Of a stretch of DNA of 12,580 nucleotides, positions 6,848 through 12,580 are shown piece by piece. Location of the stretch: contig JANBQS010000750.1 of NCBI GenBank assembly GCA_027577415.1, positions 1 to 12,580 of the forward strand, in the 5' to 3' direction. The stretch's first letter is position 1; each line of letters starts with the position of its first letter. The notes beneath the pieces were generated by a model. It searched no databases, was not told the origin of the DNA, and saw only the letters and a list, made by a program, of their open reading frames with translations. A program made the position numbers and the translations under genes. Source of the DNA: Coemansia sp. RSA 922 (taxonomy: Eukaryota > Kickxellomycota > Kickxellomycetes > Kickxellales > Kickxellaceae).

Positions 6848-9292
6848 CTATAAAAGTGCTTTGGTATCGGGCTCAGATCCAGGATCGGATTTGGTATCGC
6901 TATGAACTTCGTCATCCTCATAGACCTCATCATCATCCTCGTCGTCGTCATCGACATCGCTGTCCACGTCAATGTGCATATCCTTGTCATCGTCGTCAAC
7001 GTTGCTGGGCTTGGGCGTCGACTCTAGCTGCAGCTCTTCTAGCTTCTCCAGCAGCGGCGAGGCCGGCACGGGCTCAGGTAGGGGCAACGAATGGTGGCCC
7101 AGCGGACGCATTGTGCGGCGGACTCGTGCAATGATGGGAGCAATGCGCGCTCGCAGCATGTGGCTCTCCGTGGCAATGTCCAGTGTGCGAGCATCAATCG
7201 TAGCGACCAGGCCATTGAGGGTGACGACCAGGCTCGAGTGGTCGTCGGCAATGGCTACCTCGGAAAACTGCTGCTGCATGAACAGCGCTAGCTTGGCAAT
7301 GACCTTCTCGCAGTCACTAACGCGTATCTGGTGGGAGTCATCGCAGCTGTTCAACTCCTGGCTAGCCACCTCTGATGCGTCCAGAGATATGTCGTCAGCC
7401 TCGACAATGCCAGACTTGGCGCTATGATCGTGGCTGCAGCTGCTTTGAGTGAGCTTGACCGAGGCTGGGCTAGACTCGATATTCAGCACAATAGCCACCA
7501 CAGAGTCGGCAACCATGTCGTTCATGGCATTGCCCTCCCACTCAATCTCCACATAGCTCTTCCAGCTCGAGTGGCACACGTCGACAACGTCGTAGATCCT
7601 CAGCACATGTGCTAGGCCAGAGTCAGATCGCTCAGTCGTCAGGGTCAGCTCGCCAAACATTTGCTCAAGATGGTACCGCAGCAGAGTGTAGGACGATGCG
7701 TAGGGAATGCATAGCTGCTGCTCAATAACCACTGGCGCAATGTTGGTGAACTCGTGCAAGTCGGCCACGTCAACGAGCGTGTAGCTAAAGTCTCGTTCGA
7801 CTAGGATGCCAGACGCATAGTCGCCTTCGCGAGGAACTTTGCTAGCGAGGCTGCCCATCACGCGCGCCATTTTTTCGCCGTGAAAGTGCAGGCGTACTTT
7901 TTGCGTGTTTTGTGGGGTGTGCACAGTGACCTCATAGTCACTGCCGCGGTACGTGTCGGTGATCTTTGCGCGCAACTGCTTCATGGCATTCTCTTCGCCG
8001 TGTACCAATATTACATGTGGGGCGCGGATCTCGTCGATAAAGGCGCTGTTCTGAGCGTAGTCAACATGGGCGGAAAACGAAATGTTTTTGACTGTCATAC
8101 GGCGGGGAATGGTGCCGCCGGAAAAGGCTGGAATGACCTCGGGCGAGTTGACAATTGTGCGGGCCAACGTGCCCTCGACCGAGTAGCCGGTAATAATAAG
8201 GCCGTTCTCGGGACGTGGCGCCCAGCGCTCGAGCAACTGGCGCGACACGCCGTTCTGAAGCATGCCCGGACTGGCGAGCACAACGCAGGGGCCGGAATCG
8301 GGTACTTCGGAAATGTTGGTGCGAGTCTTGATATACTTGAAATCAAAGGGGTTCCGGCCAGTGCGGTTGAACTGGCGCTGGATCCGCTGGTTCATGTGCA
8401 TAATGTAGGCCTGGTACAGGCGCGTGCCAGTTTTACCTAGCGCCGAGATGAAAAAGACAGGCACGCCCTCCAGCTCCTGGGCGTACCGACTCCAATGCTC
8501 CTCGAGGATCAGCAGCAGCTCTTGCGTGCGGCCCAGCGCTGTCACGGGCATCAGGCAGCAGCCGCGCCGCCGTACAACTTCGCGCACGCAGGTCATAAAC
8601 TCGCGCTCGCGCTCGACTCGCGGGTGGTGGCTCTGCACTCCATAAGTCGACTCTGTGATAAGCACGTGTATGTATACTCCAGGATTCTCTGCCTGGACGA
8701 GGTGGCGGTCCTCCTCGCGCGAGTAGTCGCCAGTGTACAGCACTTTGACCCCAGCAATCTCAATCAGAAACATCGCCGCTCCCAGCACGTGGCCGGCGTT
8801 GTAAGCAGTGAACTTTATGCCGTTGACTTCGACCTGCTGGTGGACGTCAATTTCTTCAATTTTGGCATGCGCGTTGATGAGGTCGGCCTCGGAGTACAGC
8901 GCCGAAGCGTCCGAGTTGGAAGTGTTTGTGACGCGGATGTAGTCAGTGGCCAGCCAGCGAAAGACGCCCTTTGTCGGCCGCGTCATAAACGTGCGGCCCT
9001 TGAACGACGTGTGCTCCAAGTAGTAAGGAACAGCCGCGGCGTGGTCAATGTGAAAGTGGGTGACTAGCAGAACGTCGATTGTCTCTGGACCCACATCGTC
9101 GAAATAGGGTAGACTGTTTGGCCCGCTGCGCCCGGCGTGAAGCCCACAGTCGAGCATGACCTTTTTCCCCTTGTATTCCAAGACAATGCACGAGCGCCCG
9201 ACCTCTCGCCCGGCCCCCAGCGGTGTGATTATTAGTTGGTCATTTTCGTCTTCAATTGGCACAGACACCTCGGCCCTGCGCTTAGTGGTCAT
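6848..9292 (-). CDS. YSH1: Cleavage/polyadenylation endoribonuclease YSH1 (CPSF73)
   Basis: Predicted zinc-dependent endonuclease that cuts pre-mRNA at the poly(A) site within the nuclear CPF/CPSF complex. It has 814 residues and no intron. All metallo-beta-lactamase and beta-CASP residues are present: D48 in MLDCG, HFHIDH at 79-84, H168 in AGHVLG, D189 in TGDYS, E214 in ITESTYG, H409 in SFSAHVDY and H431 in ILVHGE. Other hallmarks are ALGRTQELLLIL (252-263), LASPGMLQNG (339-348) and NGLIITGYSVEGT (363-375). The C-terminal CPSF73 domain runs from about 470 to 740. Two oddities: the usual SSLA(K/R)KC segment reads SALGKTGT (283-290), and the tail (765-810) is very acidic, with long D/E runs. 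The start is the first ATG of the frame and precedes the conserved LIITPLGAGREVGRSC. It lies upstream of CSM1 in tandem and is divergent from 9815-10447. Confidence 0.96.
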   Translation of the reverse strand: MTTKRRAEVSVPIEDENDQLIITPLGAGREVGRSCIVLEYKGKKVMLDCGLHAGRSGPNSLPYFDDVGPETIDVLLVTHFHIDHAAAVPYYLEHTSFKGRTFMTRPTKGVFRWLATDYIRVTNTSNSDASALYSEADLINAHAKIEEIDVHQQVEVNGIKFTAYNAGHVLGAAMFLIEIAGVKVLYTGDYSREEDRHLVQAENPGVYIHVLITESTYGVQSHHPRVEREREFMTCVREVVRRRGCCLMPVTALGRTQELLLILEEHWSRYAQELEGVPVFFISALGKTGTRLYQAYIMHMNQRIQRQFNRTGRNPFDFKYIKTRTNISEVPDSGPCVVLASPGMLQNGVSRQLLERWAPRPENGLIITGYSVEGTLARTIVNSPEVIPAFSGGTIPRRMTVKNISFSAHVDYAQNSAFIDEIRAPHVILVHGEENAMKQLRAKITDTYRGSDYEVTVHTPQNTQKVRLHFHGEKMARVMGSLASKVPREGDYASGILVERDFSYTLVDVADLHEFTNIAPVVIEQQLCIPYASSYTLLRYHLEQMFGELTLTTERSDSGLAHVLRIYDVVDVCHSSWKSYVEIEWEGNAMNDMVADSVVAIVLNIESSPASVKLTQSSCSHDHSAKSGIVEADDISLDASEVASQELNSCDDSHQIRVSDCEKVIAKLALFMQQQFSEVAIADDHSSLVVTLNGLVATIDARTLDIATESHMLRARIAPIIARVRRTMRPLGHHSLPLPEPVPASPLLEKLEELQLESTPKPSNVDDDDKDMHIDVDSDVDDDDEDDDEVYEDDEVHSDTKSDPGSEPDTKALL

Positions 9293-9364
9293 GTGTGTGA
9301 TTTATAGAGTGGATAGTAAAAAAAGGTGATTTGAAAATTCAAGATCTGAAGAGCGTTTACGGAG

Positions 9365-9407
9365 CGAGCCGAAATATCTACTTTTATATTTGTGAATCGA
9401 GCCGAAA
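9365..9407 (+). repeat. Paired CGAGCCGAAA motif
   Basis: The 10-mer CGAGCCGAAA is repeated exactly at 9365-9374 and 9398-9407, 33 bp apart. The core CGAGCCGA also occurs twice (opposite strand) in the MIC19/POP1 promoter. Related GAGCT and GAGCC words follow at 9423-9438. Confidence 0.5.
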
Positions 9408-9462
9408 GATCCAGATCGGGTCGAGCTGGCTGAGCCAGAAGGGTCCATCTGCAGTCAACGTG

Positions 9463-9481
9463 CCTCACGTGAGGGGCCCCT
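9463..9481. promoter_or_regulatory. E-box palindrome overlapping a palindromic STRE-like site
   Basis: CCTCACGTGAGG (9463-9474) is a perfect 12-bp palindrome around the bHLH site CACGTG. It overlaps AGGGGCCCCT (9472-9481), a perfect 10-bp palindrome that presents the stress element AGGGG on both strands. Two more CCCCT words lie nearer the membrane-protein gene. The sites could serve that gene, YSH1 or both. Confidence 0.5.
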
Positions 9482-9709
9482 TCTTGGAATGCTCCAGAGA
9501 AGAGTCTTATTTTGGACACGCAAGCCAAGACTTTGCTTCTGCGGAAGTGCCAAGCCTGATGGACATCATCGTTGTGGTCATTATGCATGCGGGTGAGGTA
9601 GCGGCTTCAGCACACTATTGGCTCCCCTTCAAAGATGTGTGCTGATTTCTTCCGACTATTTATAGACGTTGCTGGTACAACACTCAAGTCTTGCGAAGCA
9701 ACACTTGGG

Positions 9710-9716
9710 TATAAAT
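9710..9716 (+). promoter_or_regulatory. TATA box (TATAAAT) for the membrane-protein gene
   Basis: TATAAAT stands about 100 bp before the ATG at 9815, leaving room for a 5' UTR of roughly 60-75 nt. A T/A-rich stretch with AAAGCTAATAAC lies between it and the ATG. A TATA box with stress-type elements suits a regulated rather than a constitutive gene; that part is inference. Confidence 0.55.
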
Positions 9717-9814
9717 CAAGGGTGGCAGCCACCTCTTGTGCTAGAGGCCCCTCCTCATACCTTTTGTCCTCTCTCACTTTTTAAAGCTAATAACATTTTT
9801 ATTTTTCGTAAACC

Positions 9815-10447
9815 ATGCGTCGGTGCCTACTTTTCATCGTGTTTCTAGTACTGGCACTTCAGGTGCTTGCGTCGCTGTTCGAAACTGGACTTTACGCCGG
9901 CGAGAAGGTGTTCCTTGACAACAACGATCTAATGTACACCAAGGGCTGGCTGTACTACTTCAAGTGGGTGGTCAAGCCACTGTCGGCGGCACTAGCAATT
10001 TTCCTGTCGCTCTCGACAGTGTGCTCATGCATCTTTGGCGGACCAGACAAGTCGACCCGGCAAGGCGGACGGGCATTCCCCATTACGCTGGGCGTATTCT
10101 CTGTGATTATGACGGCGCTGTGGGCGGTGATCTGCGCGTACCAGATGAAGGACTCCGACAGCACGAGCATCACAGCTATCATCAACAACTCTTTTGCTGC
10201 CAACAATTTTGTGTATCCGCTTGGACAGGGCTTTTCGCTAAAGAACGACTGTGACGCCAGCCCATTTACGCTGTTTGACCACGGGTCTACTGCGTGCAAG
10301 CTCCTCAAGACCGATTCTGCGGTCGCGTTTGCCTGCCTCGGACTGTGGGCCATCTCCTTGCTGTTCTCAGGATTCCTGCTATGCACCGTCAACAGAGGGC
10401 GCGTGGCAGCTAGTCATAAGACGTATGGCAACGCTGCGATGATGTAA
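9815..10447 (+). CDS. Four-helix membrane protein, MARVEL-like
   Basis: I do not recognise a specific orthologue. The 210-residue protein has four hydrophobic segments at about 4-22, 52-73, 88-109 and 167-191, with short basic termini, so both ends are likely cytosolic. The loop between helices 3 and 4 (110-166) would be outside or lumenal. It carries two cysteines (146 and 161) that could form a disulfide, and one N-glycosylation sequon (N124-N-S126). The pattern of a cysteine and CKLLK just before a final helix of the type AVAFACLGLW resembles fungal MARVEL-domain proteins. Helix 1 could instead be read as a cleavable signal peptide, which would leave three helices. Likely location is the plasma membrane or a secretory compartment. 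It has its own TATA box and stress-type elements upstream. Confidence 0.6.
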   Translation: MRRCLLFIVFLVLALQVLASLFETGLYAGEKVFLDNNDLMYTKGWLYYFKWVVKPLSAALAIFLSLSTVCSCIFGGPDKSTRQGGRAFPITLGVFSVIMTALWAVICAYQMKDSDSTSITAIINNSFAANNFVYPLGQGFSLKNDCDASPFTLFDHGSTACKLLKTDSAVAFACLGLWAISLLFSGFLLCTVNRGRVAASHKTYGNAAMM

Positions 10448-10515
10448 ACAAATTATTCTTTTTTTTCAGTCCAGCTATGTTTATAATAATAATGTTCTAC
10501 CTTCTTGTAATGCTA
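10448..10515. terminator. 68-bp convergent gap
   Basis: The stop codons of the membrane-protein gene and the F-box gene face each other over 68 AT-rich bases. The plus strand has a T8 run (around 10459-10466) and a TATAATAATAATG stretch; there is no exact AATAAA on either strand. The 3' UTRs probably overlap. Confidence 0.45.
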
Positions 10516-12198
10516 TTACACCAGCATACGGCCATGCGGGAGGTTGGCGCCAAAGTCGATGATGGAAATGGAACGGTCGTGCGAGCAGGAGACAATACGT
10601 GAGCGGTCGAACATGAGCTTGAAGACACGCGACGTGTGAACGTTTTTAATCTTGTGCATAAGAGCACCGGTGGAGAAGCGCCAGATCTTGATAGACTCGT
10701 CGTAGGAGCCAGACACTATAATGTCCATGGCGCGGTCAAACATGATAGTGCGGACAAGGTCAGAGTGGGCGTTGTGGATGACGCGCTCGCAGCGGCGCGA
10801 GTCGAGGCCCCATATGCGGATCGAGCGGTCGCTACTGCCAGACACGATGAAGCGCCCGTCAAAGTCAAGACAGGCGACTCCACGCGCATGGTCCGCCAGC
10901 GTTAGCACGCAGGTGCGGCGCTCGAGGTCCCACACTTTGATTGAGCGGTCGCCAGACGCCGAGACAAGCATGTCACCGTGGAGGTGCACAGCGTTGACGG
11001 CGACGTCATGGCCACGCAACTCAAACATGTCTTTGTAGCCGCTCTCTCTGCGCCACACGCGTACGAGCCGGTCCTTGCAGGCCGTGACGAGCCACTTGGC
11101 GTTGAAGCGCAACGACAGCACTGCGTCGGCATGGTGCAGGCAGTGAGTTCGAGTGTAGGAGCACAAGTCCCACACGCAGACCGTAGCGTCAGACGAGCCA
11201 GTGACCAGCACGGCATCGTCGGCCTGTAGCGTCAGCACCGAGCCAGAGTGGCCACGCAGCGTGGCTAGCTGCGTGATTTGGCTGGCTGCATCTGCCAAGT
11301 GCCACACTTTGACTGTCGTGTCACGGCTGCCACTGAACAGGCGGTTGTGTCGGTCAAACTGCAGGCAGTAGATGCTCTCGGCGTGTGCCGACTCCCACCG
11401 GTCCACGCGGCACCGTCCAAAGCGCCAATTGGCCTCTAGCCGCGTATACTCGGCATAGAGCATGCGCCAGTCAATAGCCAAAGCAGGGCTTCTGAGCTGT
11501 GGCGATGACGTCGGCGATGACGACCTTGATGATGCTTCTGACGAGGATGGGCTGATAAACTGGCGCTGCCTGAGGACTCTTTGGGGCATGTAGCTCTTGC
11601 CAATTCCTCCCAGCACCGAGTCTAGCGTCTGGCGTGGCGTGGCAGGCGGATGCTCCAAAAGTGCGCCTATGCCATTGGGCGTGGTGGCTATTGAAAGAGC
11701 ATTGGATACGCGCAGCACTGAGCTGTCCAGCAAAACCCGAGCAGGGCAGATGCCGCGAGGCAGAGAGATGTAGAAGGCCCAGCGGTCACCATCCACTCGC
11801 CACCCCCTGCGCAGAAACAGGCGCCGCCACAGACACGCCTGAGTAGCCACGGCTCGCCATCGCCGGCTCACCAGCGACGCACTGCGCACAATGTCCTGGA
11901 TGGGCAGATATTCGAGGATATTCGTCGCCACTTCCATTGGGAGCATTCCAACAAAGTCGCGGCGTAGCAGCTGCCGCAGGTGGATCACGGCTGTCTTGAG
12001 CAGGTCTGCTGGCACTTGTCCCAGCAACAACACAGCCAGCTGTGTGCGCCCCAATGGATTGGCTGTTACCCTTAGCGTCTGTGCCAGCATCTCCATCGCC
12101 TGTCGCTCGTCTGCTGCCAATGGCAGATCCCAAGTGCCGACAATACGCCCAGACCCCGCTGGCCAGTCGTCGAATCCCTCGTCAGAAAAGTCAGCCAT
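10516..12198 (-). CDS. F-box/WD40 substrate receptor of an SCF ubiquitin ligase
   Basis: Predicted substrate-recognition subunit of a Skp1-cullin-F-box E3 ligase, closest in layout to FWD-1/beta-TrCP-type proteins. It has 560 residues and no intron. A helical segment at about 30-78 may be the dimerisation (D) domain. The F-box spans about 80-128 (DFVGMLPMEVATNILEYLP, then SRRWR and LWRRLF). A serine/proline-rich linker lies at 215-240, then DWRMLYAEYTRLEANW (243-258), a typical linker between F-box and propeller. Seven WD repeats fill about 270-552, several ending in VWDL, IWGL or IWRF, with GSRD, GSSD and ASGD turns. The last ends SIIDFG instead of IWD. Substrates cannot be read from the sequence; Met30/Pof1 or Cdc4 relatives are alternatives. 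The start is the first ATG, in a good context (CAATGG). Confidence 0.88.
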   Translation of the reverse strand: MADFSDEGFDDWPAGSGRIVGTWDLPLAADERQAMEMLAQTLRVTANPLGRTQLAVLLLGQVPADLLKTAVIHLRQLLRRDFVGMLPMEVATNILEYLPIQDIVRSASLVSRRWRAVATQACLWRRLFLRRGWRVDGDRWAFYISLPRGICPARVLLDSSVLRVSNALSIATTPNGIGALLEHPPATPRQTLDSVLGGIGKSYMPQRVLRQRQFISPSSSEASSRSSSPTSSPQLRSPALAIDWRMLYAEYTRLEANWRFGRCRVDRWESAHAESIYCLQFDRHNRLFSGSRDTTVKVWHLADAASQITQLATLRGHSGSVLTLQADDAVLVTGSSDATVCVWDLCSYTRTHCLHHADAVLSLRFNAKWLVTACKDRLVRVWRRESGYKDMFELRGHDVAVNAVHLHGDMLVSASGDRSIKVWDLERRTCVLTLADHARGVACLDFDGRFIVSGSSDRSIRIWGLDSRRCERVIHNAHSDLVRTIMFDRAMDIIVSGSYDESIKIWRFSTGALMHKIKNVHTSRVFKLMFDRSRIVSCSHDRSISIIDFGANLPHGRMLV

Positions 12199-12580
12199 TG
12201 CTAATATAAAAAATGATTGCGAGGTATACTTTGTGTGTAGAGAGTGTAAGGGTGGTTCTCATCTGACGACATTGGCCGCCTTATATACACGAAGACTTCC
12301 CCCAGCACCTGATCGCAAGCCGAGAGACGTCTGCTGGATGCAGTGCCGCGGGAAAACCCTCTTTGCAGTCCGCATGACAATACACATGGCCACCGCCGCC
12401 TCTTCCCCCCAAACGAACTCTTCACTCCATTTAGACCAAAGAGTCTTGCCAACAAAGACAAGGTCTTCTCGCAGACCATGCACCCGCGTCAATCCCGTTC
12501 CCCCACGCCCCCGCCGTGCGCAGCCATCGCAGCCCGGCAGCAGCTGAAATCAGTCCAAAGACAACAATCGCATTTACGTG
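12199..12580. promoter_or_regulatory. Upstream region of the F-box gene to the window edge
   Basis: These 382 bp hold the F-box gene leader and promoter. Open frames of 77-92 codons on the minus strand and the tail of a long plus-strand frame (running out of the F-box gene antisense) cross it, but none shows a family motif or a convincing start. The right half is C-rich on the plus strand. A further gene beyond the edge could share this promoter. Confidence 0.5.
12281..12287 (-). promoter_or_regulatory. TATA box (TATATAA) for the F-box gene
   Basis: On the minus strand GTGTATATAAGG places TATATAA about 83 bp before the ATG at 12198. That distance allows a transcription start around 12245-12255 and a leader of roughly 50 nt. 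Confidence 0.5.

Larger units (their letters stand above)
9293..9814. promoter_or_regulatory. Divergent region between YSH1 and the membrane-protein gene
   Basis: These 522 bp contain no convincing gene. The two open frames of about 100 codons on opposite strands (9588-9289 and 9331-9645) overlap each other, have no family signature, and the plus-strand one starts at TTG. The region holds paired CGAGCCGAAA (9365-9407), an odd-centred palindrome CTGGCT-G-AGCCAG (9426-9438), the fused palindromes at 9463-9481, ATTGG (9617-9621), further CCCCT sites (9624-9628, 9748-9752), an imperfect inverted repeat ACTCAAGT/ACTTGGGT around 9682-9710, and a TATA box at 9710. Confidence 0.65.

Noticed and set aside
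7880..9067. Plus-strand open frames of 186 and 190 codons inside YSH1
   Set aside because: They are antisense to an intact, motif-complete YSH1 and result from its codon bias.
9300..9306. TATAAAT on the minus strand before YSH1
   Set aside because: It is only about eight bases from the YSH1 ATG, too close to act as a TATA box for that start.
9331..9645. 104-codon plus-strand ORF, and the 99-codon minus-strand ORF overlapping it (9588-9289)
   Set aside because: The plus-strand frame begins at TTG, the two overlap each other in a divergent promoter, and neither shows a domain or a credible leader.
11891..12547. 218-codon plus-strand ORF running out of the F-box gene
   Set aside because: Most of it is the antisense shadow of a well-supported F-box/WD40 gene and the remainder is low-complexity promoter sequence.
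1..12580. Mobile element, CRISPR, biosynthetic cluster or other new multi-gene system
   Set aside because: No terminal repeats, transposase, integrase, reverse transcriptase, regular spaced repeats or biosynthetic enzymes are visible; the genes are conserved housekeeping genes plus one unassigned membrane protein.

Overview
The window looks like a compact nuclear segment of a fungal genome. Gaps between genes are short, most genes have no intron, the one clear intron is short with GTGAGT, CTAAC and TAG signals, and every recognisable gene is an opisthokont or fungal nuclear gene. The protein details do not look like a model ascomycete. An early-diverging fungus (for example Kickxellomycotina) is my guess, but the sequence alone does not prove it. 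I see no prokaryotic, plasmid, transposon, CRISPR, viral, tRNA or rRNA signature.

Layout from left to right. Positions 1-526 are AT-rich and nearly empty, with perhaps the last codons of a gene that lies off the left edge. A two-exon MIC19 gene (MICOS subunit, minus strand, 800-1350) follows, with a candidate alternative 3' exon at 527-711. It shares a 259-bp divergent promoter with POP1 (RNase P/MRP scaffold, plus, 1610-4081). MED7 (Mediator middle module, plus, 4211-4921) sits close behind POP1 and meets, tail to tail, a CSM1/PCS1-type monopolin protein with AT-hooks (minus, 4979-6646). YSH1/CPSF73 (pre-mRNA 3'-end endonuclease, minus, 6848-9292) lies upstream of it in tandem. A 522-bp divergent region with palindromes and repeats separates YSH1 from a small four-helix, MARVEL-like membrane protein (plus, 9815-10447). 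That gene is tail to tail with an F-box/WD40 ubiquitin-ligase receptor (minus, 10516-12198). The last 382 bp are the upstream region of the F-box gene.

The genes are housekeeping functions and do not form one pathway, although POP1, MED7 and YSH1 all act in RNA synthesis or processing. There is no operon-like logic beyond shared promoters and tight convergent ends. I do not see a new multi-gene system. The most useful leads are: (1) a possible second MIC19 intron with full splice signals that opens a frame-compatible 61-residue alternative C-terminus, with a poly(A) signal just after the proximal stop; (2) an 8-bp motif, CGAGCCGA, found twice in each of the two divergent promoters and, by eye, nowhere else in the window; (3) an E-box palindrome fused to a palindromic AGGGG/CCCCT element; and (4) an MCB-like site upstream of the monopolin gene.
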